From positions 372,378 through 436,377 of the forward strand of contig NZ_MKJU01000025.1 in assembly GCF_001854605.1 (NCBI RefSeq): 64,000 bases of DNA, read 5' to 3'. The DNA comes from Pseudoalteromonas amylolytica. GTDB taxonomy: Bacteria > Pseudomonadota > Gammaproteobacteria > Enterobacterales > Alteromonadaceae. A program made the translations under genes and the position numbers. This document shows, piece by piece, positions 39,510-48,767 of this stretch (positions are counted from its first letter, which is position 1; each line of letters opens with the position of its first letter). The notes beneath the pieces were generated by a model that saw only the letters and a program-made list of their open reading frames with translations, did not search any database and had not been told where the DNA came from.

Positions 39510-40643
39510 ATGAATACAATAACAAAGAAAAAGCGCCTCGCGTCACTGGATGCATTGCGAGGAATGGATATGTTTTGGATCTTAGGAGGGCAGTCAATTT
39601 TTGCCGCACTCTTTGTGTTGACCGGTTGGCAAGGTTGGAAGCTTTTTGAAGCACATACGGTGCATAGTCCTTGGCATGGTTTTACTTTTTATGACTTAAT
39701 ATTCCCGTTATTTATTTTCCTTTCGGGTGTGGCGATGGGGCTTGCTCCTAAACGCATTGATTCGCTCCCTTTTTCCGAGCGCAAGCCTTATTATCAAAAA
39801 GCAGTGAAAAGACTGTTGTTATTGTGTTTTTTAGGTGTTTTATACAATCACGGTTGGGGAACGGGTATACCCGCTGCGCTGGACGAAATACGCTATTCGA
39901 GTGTATTAGGACGTATCGCAATTGCTTGGTTTTTTTGTGCGTTATTAGTGTGGCATACCAGTGCGCGAGTGCAGGCGATGGTTGCAGTTGGTATTCTACT
40001 GTTTTATTGGTTTTTACTGTGTTTTATTCCTGTACCGGGAGGCGTGTCTGGCGACTTGGGTGCCATGGGGGCGGGCAGTTGGAACGCTTGGTTCGATAAA
40101 CATTTTCTCCCTGGGATAAGTTACCAAAACCGTGTTGTTGACCCTGAAGGTATCCTTTCAAGCTTACCAGCAGTTGTGAATGCGATTGCAGGCGTATTTG
40201 TTGGCCGCTTTATCGCACAAGCGGAGCATTTTGGTCCGTGGCGTAGTGTGATAACGCTATTCTCGGCAGGGCTGGTAAGTGTCTTGGCAGGCTGGATATG
40301 GGATTGGTATTTTCCCGTGAATAAAGAGTTATGGACCAGTTCATTTGTATTAGTAACGGTAGGCTGGAGTACAATATTATTTGCAGCTTTCTATGCCTTA
40401 GTGGATGTTTTGAATACTCAGCGTCTTGCTTATCCATTTATCATCATTGGTGCCAACTCCATCATAATTTATCTCGCTTCTTCATTGGTCAATTGGAGTT
40501 ACATTAGTAAAAGTGTGTTTGGCGGCTTGGTGAGTGCGTCAGCTCCGCAATGGCAGCCTTTGCTCTCAGTTGTAGCGCTATTATTAGTGCAGTTATTGGT
40601 ATTGCACTGGATGTATAAACGCAAGATTTTTGTCAGTGTTTGA
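39510..40643 (+). CDS. nagX: NagX-like transmembrane protein (DUF5009, acyltransferase-like)
   Basis: 377 residues with about 10 hydrophobic helices. The N-terminus 'RLASLDALRGMDMFWIL' and 'FIFLSGVAMGLA' match the NagX family, related to heparan-alpha-glucosaminide N-acetyltransferase. Conserved in Nag operons of Alteromonadales; proposed to help GlcNAc or chitin-oligomer handling in the inner membrane, but the exact role is unproven. It follows the nagA terminator and is closed by a strong hairpin. Confidence 0.9.
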   Translation: MNTITKKKRLASLDALRGMDMFWILGGQSIFAALFVLTGWQGWKLFEAHTVHSPWHGFTFYDLIFPLFIFLSGVAMGLAPKRIDSLPFSERKPYYQKAVKRLLLLCFLGVLYNHGWGTGIPAALDEIRYSSVLGRIAIAWFFCALLVWHTSARVQAMVAVGILLFYWFLLCFIPVPGGVSGDLGAMGAGSWNAWFDKHFLPGISYQNRVVDPEGILSSLPAVVNAIAGVFVGRFIAQAEHFGPWRSVITLFSAGLVSVLAGWIWDWYFPVNKELWTSSFVLVTVGWSTILFAAFYALVDVLNTQRLAYPFIIIGANSIIIYLASSLVNWSYISKSVFGGLVSASAPQWQPLLSVVALLLVQLLVLHWMYKRKIFVSV

Positions 40644-40670
40644 TAGCAAAATTAATTTATTTCAACGTTA

Positions 40671-40706
40671 GCAAGCCCGCATTTATTGCGGGCTTGCGTG
40701 TTTTTG
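40671..40706 (+). terminator. Intrinsic terminator after nagX
   Basis: GCAAGCCCGCA-TTTAT-TGCGGGCTTGC, an 11-bp stem, then GTGTTTTT. Confidence 0.85.
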
Positions 40707-40765
40707 ACCTAAAAATAGAGAAATTTTCTTCACTTTTACTTTACAAAGCTTTTTATTCTGATAAT

Positions 40766-40783
40766 AATGACAGCGTTGTCATA
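40766..40783 (+). promoter_or_regulatory. NagR-type operator upstream of nagB
   Basis: AATGACAGCGTTGTCATA, one mismatch from the motif at 37310. About 117 bases upstream of nagB, so the same regulator should control both transcription units. Confidence 0.8.
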
Positions 40784-40821
40784 ATGGTAATGCCTAATTA
40801 CAGTGTATCCCAATTAGGTTT

Positions 40822-40864
40822 GATCTGACCTTGCTTTGATTGCACGCGAAGTAAGGTTCAGATC
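40822..40864. repeat. Imperfect inverted repeat in the nagB leader
   Basis: GATCTGA-CCTTGCTT pairs with AAGTAAGG-T-TCAGATC through about 14 pairs with one bulge and one G-T, around a 12-base loop. No T tract. It lies between the NagR operator and the nagB start, so it would be in the nagB 5' leader. It may be a REP-like element or a regulatory leader structure. Confidence 0.4.
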
Positions 40865-40899
40865 CCATTTTTCTTTGTACTCAACACCGAGCCTATACT

Positions 40900-41694
40900 A
40901 TGCAAATTGTTATTTTGAATGATGCCGCAGAAGTGGCAGCCTATGGCGCAGATATTTTCTCAACTCAGTTACAACGCAAAGCTGAATCAGTCTTAGGCTT
41001 GGCAACTGGCTCAACACCAGTGGCTCTGTACCAGGAGCTTATTCGTCGTAATCGAGAAGGGTTGGTTAGTTTCAAAGACGCAACCACGTTTAATTTAGAC
41101 GAATACCTCGGACTACACGGCTCCCACCCACAGAGCTATCGCTATTTTATGGATGAGCAGTTGTTCAATCATATTGATGTTGATAAAGACAACACACATG
41201 TTCCGCCGGGTGATGCCAAAAACCCACTTACTGCATGTCAAGATTATGAAGCACGTATGGCAGCCGCTGGGGGCGTTGATTTACAGCTATTGGGTATTGG
41301 TCGTAACGGTCACATTGGCTTTAACGAGCCTTCATCTGGTTTAACGTCTCGCACGCGTGTTAAAACCCTCACCCGAGAAACTATCGAAGACAACGCACGT
41401 TTCTTTGAAGAAGGGGAGTACCAACCACACCTATCTATCACCATGGGTATTGGCACTATCTTAGATGCCAAAAAAGTGGTTTTGCTGGCCACTGGTGAAA
41501 ACAAAGCGGAAGCTGTTCATGCAATGGTTGAAGGGCCATTAACAGCCGCTTGTCCAGCTTCAGCCTTGCAATTGCACAAAGATGCAGTGATCGTGGTTGA
41601 CTTAAAAGCAGCATCTAAGCTTAAAGATATTGAATTTTATCAACATATTGAAGCTGAAAACCAAAAGCTTCAAGACTACCTTGCCTCTTTGTAG
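40900..41694 (+). CDS. nagB: Glucosamine-6-phosphate deaminase
   Basis: 264 residues (E. coli 266). Substrate loop '[13 protein letters not shown]', active-site 'NLDEYLGL', '[17 protein letters not shown]', and '[11 protein letters not shown]'. It converts GlcN-6-P to fructose-6-P and ammonia. This is the classical NagB, not the SIS-type NagB-II used by Shewanella. Separate transcription unit with its own NagR-type operator; only a weak ribosome site is visible. Confidence 0.96.
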   Translation: MQIVILNDAAEVAAYGADIFSTQLQRKAESVLGLATGSTPVALYQELIRRNREGLVSFKDATTFNLDEYLGLHGSHPQSYRYFMDEQLFNHIDVDKDNTHVPPGDAKNPLTACQDYEARMAAAGGVDLQLLGIGRNGHIGFNEPSSGLTSRTRVKTLTRETIEDNARFFEEGEYQPHLSITMGIGTILDAKKVVLLATGENKAEAVHAMVEGPLTAACPASALQLHKDAVIVVDLKAASKLKDIEFYQHIEAENQKLQDYLASL

Positions 41695-41716
41695 TGTGGA
41701 GTTACACTATAGCTTT

Positions 41717-41739
41717 AAGCCCGAAAGGGCTTTTTTTTT
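41717..41739 (+). terminator. Intrinsic terminator after nagB
   Basis: AAGCCC-GAAA-GGGCTT followed by a long T run. Confidence 0.85.
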
Positions 41740-41843
41740 GTTTTTTTTTCAGGAGTCATGGTGTGCCCTGCAAGGTGGTAAGAGTTTAGCTTTTTGCGTG
41801 TATGTGGTAGCTTTATGCAAACATTTTAGACAAGGAACAGGCT

Positions 41844-42767
41844 TTGTTACATTACTCGTATATGCACCTCAATCGCGCCACTAACGAACGCAAAGATCAG
41901 CAGTGGTTAAAACAACAAATAAATTCAAACAGCCGTTGGCTACTCATTGACAAAGACCGAAACCTAGTCAATGTCGCGTGTTGTGAGTTGCAGTTACTCA
42001 GCCTAAGTGAAGTCAGTCGATTTGATAAAAAAAATGCCATTTTACTCGGTGTTGATGAACAACATAGTTATTTTGCTTTGGATGTATCAGGCTCTGAACA
42101 CACGATAGGGCTGCTTGCAGATAACGAGCTTGAATTTGTTGATATGCGCAGCATAGGCCTGCAACTGGATTACAGCATGGCCTCGGTTGGCGTGTTGGCA
42201 AGAGGGTTATGTTATTGGCATAAAACCCATCGTTTTTGTGGTCGTTGTGGCTACACAAATGAGAGTATTGAAGGTGGGCACGCTAGGCTTTGCCAAAATA
42301 GCCAATGTAAGCATATGACCTTTCCGCGAACAGATCCTGCGGTGATTATGTTGATAACCCACACATTTGAAGATGGTGTTGAGCGTTGTTTAATGGGGCG
42401 TCAGGCGAGCTGGCCTGAAGGCGTTTATTCAACACTGGCTGGGTTTGTTGACCCTGGCGAAACGCTTGAACAAGCAGTGATAAGAGAGGTTAAAGAAGAG
42501 GCTAACATCGACGTCGTTGATGTGGAATACATTGCTTCGCAACCTTGGCCATTTCCATCATCACTGATGTTAGGATTTATCGGTAGAGCAGCCTCTACAG
42601 AGATTAAAGTTGATCAAGATGATTTAGAAGATGCGCAATGGTTTTCTCGCGAACAACTAAATGCGTTTGGACAATGGGGAGATAAAGACTCGGGTTATAA
42701 GCTAACTCGTCCAGACTCGATATCTCGTTATTTAGTTGAATATTGGCGCGCACATATAAAGGTGTAA
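41844..42767 (+). CDS. nudC: NADH pyrophosphatase NudC (NAD-capped RNA decapping)
   Basis: 307 residues. N-terminal domain (1-120), zinc ribbon 'CGRCG...CQNSQC' (about 132-155), Nudix box with 'REVKEEA', and the NudC-specific 'SQPWPFPSSLM'. It hydrolyses NAD(H) and removes NAD caps from RNA. TTG 41844 is preferred because AAGGA lies seven bases upstream and the N-terminus aligns; the next ATG is 41862. Its stop is 2 bases before the metC ATG, so the two are co-transcribed. Confidence 0.93.
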   Translation: MLHYSYMHLNRATNERKDQQWLKQQINSNSRWLLIDKDRNLVNVACCELQLLSLSEVSRFDKKNAILLGVDEQHSYFALDVSGSEHTIGLLADNELEFVDMRSIGLQLDYSMASVGVLARGLCYWHKTHRFCGRCGYTNESIEGGHARLCQNSQCKHMTFPRTDPAVIMLITHTFEDGVERCLMGRQASWPEGVYSTLAGFVDPGETLEQAVIREVKEEANIDVVDVEYIASQPWPFPSSLMLGFIGRAASTEIKVDQDDLEDAQWFSREQLNAFGQWGDKDSGYKLTRPDSISRYLVEYWRAHIKV

Positions 42768-42769
42768 AA

Positions 42770-43942
42770 ATGAAAAAGAATACGAAGTTAGTAAGTGCCG
42801 GGCGCAAACCGCAATACACGCAAGGTGTGGTAAACCCAGTTGTACAGCGCGCCTCAACCGTGGTGTTTGACAGTGTGGCAGACTTGCATGAAGCCATCAA
42901 AGAGCGTGGTAACAGAACATTGTTTTATGGTCGCCGAGGTACGCATACCCATTACGCTTTACAAGATGCAATCATGGAGCTTGAGAACGGTGCAGGTTGT
43001 GCTTTATACCCCTGTGGTGCTGCGGCTATCAGTCAGTCATTGTTATCCTTTTTAAAAGCGGGTGATCATTTATTGATGGTGGATACCGCTTATGAACCGA
43101 CTCGAGACTTTTGCGATAAAATCTTAGCTGGCTTGGGTATTACGACGACTTATTATGACCCCATGATAGGTGCTGGCATTAGCGATTTGATTCAAGAGAA
43201 TACCAAGGTACTGTTTTTAGAGTCGCCAGGCTCTATCACGATGGAAGTACAAGATGTACCATCTTTAGTCAAAGTGGCAAAGCAACATGGTGTGATCACT
43301 ATGCTGGACAATACCTATGGTAATGGTTGGCACTATAAACCGCTCGACCATGGCGTTGATATCAGTATTCAGGCAGCTACTAAGTATATTGTCGGGCACT
43401 CAGATGTGATGATGGGGGTAGCGGTTGCCAACGAAGAGTACTGGCCTACTCTTAGAGAAAACTCTTATTTGTTAGGGCAGTGCACTTCTGCTGACGATGC
43501 ATACCTTGCTTTGCGAGGCCTGCGTACTATGTCAGTCAGGTTGGCGCAACATGAAAAGGCTGCGTTAACAGTGGCAAAGTGGTTAAGCGAGCATCCACTG
43601 GTGGACCATGTAAGGCACCCTGCGATGCCCACTTGCCCAGGGCATGAGTTCTTTAAACGTGATTTTAACGGCAGTAATGGTTTGTTTTCTTTTGTGATGC
43701 GCAAAGGTACCCAAAAAGCAATTAATGCGTTTCTAGATGCGTTAGAGCACTTTAAAATGGGCTTTTCATGGGGAGGCTACGAGAGTTTGGTTACAGCTAA
43801 CAAGAGCGTGTCAGGGCTTCGCAGTACCACAGGTTGGGCACAAGGGCCGATTATACGCTTGCACATTGGTCTTGAAGATGTAGAAGACTTGATCTCAGAC
43901 TTGCAACAAGCGCTTGAGGTTTATGAGCAACACTGCAACTAA
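42770..43942 (+). CDS. metC: Cystathionine beta-lyase
   Basis: 390 residues, PLP-dependent Cys/Met metabolism family. PLP lysine in 'AATKYIVGHSD' (about 201), 'YGRRGTHTHYAL', and 'SWGGYESL' near the C-terminus, features of MetC. It cleaves cystathionine to homocysteine, pyruvate and ammonia. ATG 42770 has AAGGTG 8 bases upstream, within the nudC stop region. A terminator follows. Confidence 0.92.
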   Translation: MKKNTKLVSAGRKPQYTQGVVNPVVQRASTVVFDSVADLHEAIKERGNRTLFYGRRGTHTHYALQDAIMELENGAGCALYPCGAAAISQSLLSFLKAGDHLLMVDTAYEPTRDFCDKILAGLGITTTYYDPMIGAGISDLIQENTKVLFLESPGSITMEVQDVPSLVKVAKQHGVITMLDNTYGNGWHYKPLDHGVDISIQAATKYIVGHSDVMMGVAVANEEYWPTLRENSYLLGQCTSADDAYLALRGLRTMSVRLAQHEKAALTVAKWLSEHPLVDHVRHPAMPTCPGHEFFKRDFNGSNGLFSFVMRKGTQKAINAFLDALEHFKMGFSWGGYESLVTANKSVSGLRSTTGWAQGPIIRLHIGLEDVEDLISDLQQALEVYEQHCN

Positions 43943-43956
43943 GGCAATTTTAAACT

Positions 43957-43984
43957 AAAAAGCCCGCTTTATAGCGGGCTTTTT
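43957..43984. terminator. Terminator between metC and the DAACS gene
   Basis: AAAAAGCCCGCT-TTAT-AGCGGGCTTTTT, usable in both directions between convergent genes. Confidence 0.87.
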
Positions 43985-44003
43985 AGTCAACTAGCAAATT
44001 ACG

Positions 44004-45335
44004 TTATAACGATGTCTTTTCTTCTAGTTCTTTAGCCGCGTCAGGATCGTTAAACACATCCAAATCAAACTCTTTCTCAGAGTTGGCAACGATACAGGTG
44101 ACCATACAGTCACCTGTGACATTCACAGCAGTGCGTGTCATATCAAGCAGTCTATCTACGCCAATGATGATGGCAATTCCCTCAACAGGTAGGCCGACTT
44201 GATTCAGTACCATAGCCAGCATAATAAGGCCCACGCCTGGCACACCAGCGGTGCCAACCGATGCGAGTGTTGCAGTTAAAATCACCATAAGGTAATCAGT
44301 AATAGTAAGGTCTATGGCAAATACCTGCGCGATAAAGACCGTTGCCACACCTTGTATAATAGCAGTGCCATCCATATTGATGGTCGCTCCCAAAGGAACG
44401 GTAAACGAAGCCACTGAGTTATGCGCACCTAGCTTTTTCGTAGCTGTTTCGAGTGTTACCGGCATCGTGGCACTAGAGCTTGAGGTACTAAAGGCGAACA
44501 TACACGCATCTTTCATCTTCTTAAGGAAGGTGAAGGGGCTCAGGCCTGTCAGCATTTTTAAGATAATGGAATAGTTGATAAGGCCATGAATAAATAATGC
44601 AAGCAGTACCACAAAGAAGTACTTAGCCAGACCAGCTATTAGCTTAATATCTATGGTGGTGAACAGTTTTGCCATTAAGAAAAACACCCCGTAAGGTGCT
44701 AAATTCATCAAAATGGTAACCAGCTTAAGTACCACGGTATTTAGGTCGTCAAACACCTTGGCAACACGTTTACCTGGTTCACCACTTAACGCCATTGCAA
44801 TGCCAAATAGTAGTGCAAAAACAATAACTTGAAGCATATTTCCATTCGCCATGGCGCTAATTGGGTTGGTTGGAAACATGTTAATGATAACTTGCGCAAG
44901 CGTTGGTGCTTGTTGTGCGTCATAGCTTGCATTGCTCGGTAATTCTTGGCCAACACCAGGGGCAAAAATCAATGCAAGCGAAATGGCAACAGTAATGGCA
45001 ATCGCAGTGGTCATCAGATATAAAGCAATAGACTTACCACCAAGGCGACCGAGCTTTTTCGGGTCACTTAGGCTACAAGTACCACACACCAAAGAGATAA
45101 ATACTAAAGGAACAACCAGCATTTTTAAGCTGGCAATAAAAATTTGCCCACCAACGTGAAACAATCCGTCAACTAAAAAGCTTTTTACAGGAAAGTCAAA
45201 CAGACCTAATGGGATTAAATATTCAGGTTCGCCAGCAAACAATGCTTGAAGTAATAAGCCCAGAATAATACCGGCTAGCATGCCCAGCATAATCCGAGTG
45301 GTTAAACTCATTTTGTTATTTTTTTGCATGTTCAT
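44004..45335 (-). CDS. Dicarboxylate/amino acid:cation symporter (DAACS family)
   Basis: 443 residues with about eight transmembrane segments plus re-entrant loops. 'STSSSSATMPVTLE' (serine-rich HP1), 'NMDGTAI' (TM7) and 'GTAGVPG' (HP2) are the substrate- and Na-binding hallmarks of the GltPh/DctA family. The substrate is probably glutamate, aspartate or a C4-dicarboxylate. The start is uncertain: ATG 45335, 45329 and 45311 are all possible with weak ribosome sites; the frame extends to 45473 but that part is not family-like. Confidence 0.9.
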   Translation of the reverse strand: MNMQKNNKMSLTTRIMLGMLAGIILGLLLQALFAGEPEYLIPLGLFDFPVKSFLVDGLFHVGGQIFIASLKMLVVPLVFISLVCGTCSLSDPKKLGRLGGKSIALYLMTTAIAITVAISLALIFAPGVGQELPSNASYDAQQAPTLAQVIINMFPTNPISAMANGNMLQVIVFALLFGIAMALSGEPGKRVAKVFDDLNTVVLKLVTILMNLAPYGVFFLMAKLFTTIDIKLIAGLAKYFFVVLLALFIHGLINYSIILKMLTGLSPFTFLKKMKDACMFAFSTSSSSATMPVTLETATKKLGAHNSVASFTVPLGATINMDGTAIIQGVATVFIAQVFAIDLTITDYLMVILTATLASVGTAGVPGVGLIMLAMVLNQVGLPVEGIAIIIGVDRLLDMTRTAVNVTGDCMVTCIVANSEKEFDLDVFNDPDAAKELEEKTSL

Positions 45336-45496
45336 AAGTGAGATTGACAACAATAGATCTGCATAGCCTAACAGGCCGTCTGCATTTGACCAAAAAAAAT
45401 CGGTGAGAAAATACGAAAAAACTGTGATTTTTGAGCGCTTTCTAAGGTAGTATGAGGAAAAATTTAACTTCAAAATTGTGCTAGGGAGAGGGGTTA

Positions 45497-48400
45497 ATGC
45501 CTTTGATGCGCTGGTTAAGCATTACGATGCTGAGTTTACTACTGACCGCATGTGGTGGCGGTGGTTCAATCGAGAAAAGTACGGATGGTACGGACAATAC
45601 AACCGATCAAACGGGTGAAATTGTATTGACAATTCAAGTGGCTGATAGCGACGGAAATACACTTGATGAAAACAACCCCATTTCGCAGAGCCGTACTGGT
45701 ACTGTTACAGCAACGCTGACCAAAGGAGATGAACCAATCACGGGGAAATTAATTCAGTTTAACTTGCTCCATGCGGGTAGATTGAGCCCTGAGACCGGTA
45801 CAGGAGCGACCAATTCAGCTGGTATCGCCTCAATTACCATAGCCAGTGGAGAAAACCGAGGCTGGGGCGAAGTCACTGCAACCTACACGGATTCTGAAAA
45901 CGAAACTCATACCGATAAATCAGTATTTTACTCATCTGGCGATGAGGCTAACGCGCAAGAAGATAGCACCAAGTTAACAATGAAGGTATTGGCAGACTGC
46001 CCAGCAAGTTGGGAAAGTCAGCGAGATACAACGCCATTAGATGAGTTGGCTTTAGAGTGTACTGCCACCAACAAGATTGATGCGATTCAAGAAGTTGATG
46101 TGTTGGTGGGCGTGGCTAGCACTAAATCTGGGCTTGGCATTTCAGGCGTACTCGTAGAGTTGGAAGCGGATATAGGTACGATTTTATCGGGTGAGAAGAG
46201 TGTAACCGACAACTTTGGCTTTGCATTGTTTAAGTATCGCCCACCTTTGCAAGGCGGCGCAGGACAACTTAAAGCCAGCTTCAATGATGTCGAGGCTGAG
46301 TTTGCATTTACCAGTGGTGCTGAAGATCTGTCACTGACCATCGATAACGGTCTTCGTAAAGACTCTGATGGCAATACCATTGCGTTAGGCGCAGGTGAAA
46401 CCACATTGTTAACAGTTGAGATCAGAGATCAAAATGGCGACTTTGTTACGGCCCCTTTAGATGTGGCATTTTCTTCTGGATGTGCAGAGAGCGACAAAGC
46501 GCAAGTAGATGGTAATGCTACCAGCGTCGGCGGTATTGCCTATTCAACATACAAAAACCTAGGGTGTGATATTGCAACAGGCGATACGGTTTCTGTGACC
46601 ATTTCAAAAGGTGGCAATTCGGAAACGCAACAGGTTGTCATTCCTGTGTCACCGGCCAAACCACAAGCAATTGAATTTGTTGATGCATCTGAGAGTCTTT
46701 TAGCGCTTCGAGGTACTGGTGGGCCGCTGCGAAAGGAGTCATCTGAGTTGACCTTCAAACTTATTAACAGCCTAAGTGGTGGTGCAGCAAATCAGCGGTT
46801 AGATTTCAGACTCAGAGCAAAACACAGCGACGCAACGCTCGTGCCACAGAGTGTACGCACAGACTCATTGGGAGAAGCGAAGGTTATTGTTAGCTCAGGT
46901 AATGTCTCGTCTAGCTTTGTGGTACAGGCTTGTTTTATTCCCAATGAACTGATCCCAAGTAGTAGTAATGATGAAGTAACCTGTTGGCAGGAACGTTTTG
47001 ACGAATGCACGTCTTCATCGAGGCCGGATGATTGTCCTAGTGGCGTGATCACATTAGTGCCTCAAGATGAAGCTATTATGTCGGTATCAAGCCGTTTAAG
47101 TGTAACAAGTGGCTTACCAGTAAACTCTACGATGTCATTGTCTGTCGAGACTGTTAATACAGAAACGCTTAGCTTTAGTAATAAAGAAGTGCCAATTGTT
47201 GTTAATGTGGCTGACAGATACGGTAACTTTGTGCACGATGGTACAAAAGTGTATATCAGCGCTGAAGGTGGTGCGGTTGGCACCGTTGATGGCACGCAGT
47301 TTAATGCAGAGTTAGAATGTGAAACCACAGATGGTCGGTGTCGTGCAACTTGGGTGAGCCAAAATGTAATCCCATTTGTTACCAATAAGCCTGCGAGTGA
47401 CCCTCGTAGTCCAATTGATTGTAGTCAGCCAAATCAGGTTGGCTGCTCGGAAAAATACTGGGGCAACGAAATTGGCTCATTTAATCCCAAGTTACTTTAT
47501 AAAGCCAAAAAGTCGTATTTAGTCGGCCAGGGAAATTCTGCGCCGAGTCATCAGCAAATTTTAAATGTAGGTAATAATCAGTTAAGCACCATCGAGTTAG
47601 AAGCGACGCGTAACTGTGATTTATACTTTGGGAGCTACGCACCCTGTACTTATGGCATTCTCGACGCTTCGGTACATGAAGATGGTGTACCTTTAGCTGG
47701 TCGTGCGACCCTGATTGCCATCACCGACGGCGAAGAAAACTTCAACGATGTTAACGGTAATGGTTTGTTTGATGAGAACGAGTTTAGCTTGGTTTACGAT
47801 GTACCCGAGGCATTTCGTGATGACAACGAAAATGGTAGCTATGAAGGCATAAATTGCTTACCAAACAGTGATTCAAACCCTTGCTCGCCGTTAAGTACTA
47901 ATGCGGGCCATTTCGAAAAGTTGTGGGATGGTAATGGCGATGGAAGCTTTACTGATAAAGATAGAAAATACAATGGGTTGAGTTGTACCGTTGCACAACA
48001 GCAAGCGGGGGCATGTAGCAAGTCCATTATTGATGTATTTGATAGCGCCGAAATTATTATGTCAGGTAGTCGAGCATATTTCCGTTTTGTAGTGGCAAAA
48101 GATGCAAATTTGGCCAACGATCACACGATACCGCAAGATTGTAGTGATCTAGTAATAGATGGCGTGACAGCACTGGAGCTTGAGTCCTCAGAGTTAGATG
48201 GGCTCTGTGATGTTAAGGAAGTTAATTTTGATACCTCTACGACAATAGGGAGTGTTGAAGTATTCCTATATTTCAGCGATATAAATAATAATCCGTTGCC
48301 AAAAGGCACTGAGATCCAAGTTAGCGCTGATAACGGGTTATATACCGGTGGCACGAGCTATGAAGTGTCGAATTCGTCGCAAAAAAGCGCCTCAATGATT

Positions 48401-48523
48401 AAATTCAGCATTGCCAATGAGATAGAGGCTAACCAAAAGGCCGAAGGTGAAGTTTCAATTGTGTTTACAACGCCTGCTGGGGAGACAACAGGCGCAAGGC
48501 TGACAGTCAGAGACGCAGGGTAA
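45497..48523 (+). CDS. Large Ig-like (Big_1/invasin-type) lipoprotein with EF-hand-like loops
   Basis: 1008 residues. Lipoprotein signal with lipobox L-T-A-C and a GGGG linker (Cys about 19). Several bacterial Ig-like modules ('NSAGIASITIASGENRG', 'TDNFGFALFKY' and similar) of the invasin/intimin type fill about 45-680 and 905-1000. Between about 745 and 830 it carries calcium-loop-like segments, DVNGNGLFDENE (751-762), DDNENGSYEG (775-784) and DGNGDGSFTDKD (811-822). Paired cysteines recur, suggesting disulfides outside the cytoplasm. Probably a surface- or outer-membrane-anchored, calcium-stabilised adhesion or structural protein; no partner is evident. Monocistronic, with its own terminator; a GGGAGAGGGG ribosome site precedes the ATG. 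Confidence 0.82.
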   Translation: MPLMRWLSITMLSLLLTACGGGGSIEKSTDGTDNTTDQTGEIVLTIQVADSDGNTLDENNPISQSRTGTVTATLTKGDEPITGKLIQFNLLHAGRLSPETGTGATNSAGIASITIASGENRGWGEVTATYTDSENETHTDKSVFYSSGDEANAQEDSTKLTMKVLADCPASWESQRDTTPLDELALECTATNKIDAIQEVDVLVGVASTKSGLGISGVLVELEADIGTILSGEKSVTDNFGFALFKYRPPLQGGAGQLKASFNDVEAEFAFTSGAEDLSLTIDNGLRKDSDGNTIALGAGETTLLTVEIRDQNGDFVTAPLDVAFSSGCAESDKAQVDGNATSVGGIAYSTYKNLGCDIATGDTVSVTISKGGNSETQQVVIPVSPAKPQAIEFVDASESLLALRGTGGPLRKESSELTFKLINSLSGGAANQRLDFRLRAKHSDATLVPQSVRTDSLGEAKVIVSSGNVSSSFVVQACFIPNELIPSSSNDEVTCWQERFDECTSSSRPDDCPSGVITLVPQDEAIMSVSSRLSVTSGLPVNSTMSLSVETVNTETLSFSNKEVPIVVNVADRYGNFVHDGTKVYISAEGGAVGTVDGTQFNAELECETTDGRCRATWVSQNVIPFVTNKPASDPRSPIDCSQPNQVGCSEKYWGNEIGSFNPKLLYKAKKSYLVGQGNSAPSHQQILNVGNNQLSTIELEATRNCDLYFGSYAPCTYGILDASVHEDGVPLAGRATLIAITDGEENFNDVNGNGLFDENEFSLVYDVPEAFRDDNENGSYEGINCLPNSDSNPCSPLSTNAGHFEKLWDGNGDGSFTDKDRKYNGLSCTVAQQQAGACSKSIIDVFDSAEIIMSGSRAYFRFVVAKDANLANDHTIPQDCSDLVIDGVTALELESSELDGLCDVKEVNFDTSTTIGSVEVFLYFSDINNNPLPKGTEIQVSADNGLYTGGTSYEVSNSSQKSASMIKFSIANEIEANQKAEGEVSIVFTTPAGETTGARLTVRDAG

Positions 48524-48531
48524 TGAGACTT

Positions 48532-48562
48532 AAAAATGCCAACCTTCGGGTTGGCATTTTTG
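48532..48562 (+). terminator. Intrinsic terminator after the Ig-like lipoprotein gene
   Basis: AAAATGCCAACC-TTC-GGGTTGGCATTTTT. Confidence 0.87.
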
Positions 48563-48767
48563 TACTGATTCCTTTATATTGCGCTGCTTAAATTTGGCTT
48601 TGTACTTTTTGCTTAAAATAGCAACAGTAATTGTGTAATTAATCATTAATCAGCTAAAAGATTGTATTTAAAGCTTGTAACAATAGGTGTTTGTAGATAT
48701 ACCTATAAATATTAATCGCCCGAGACGGGCAAAAACTCAGACAAGAATGGGTCAAAAATAGGCAGCT

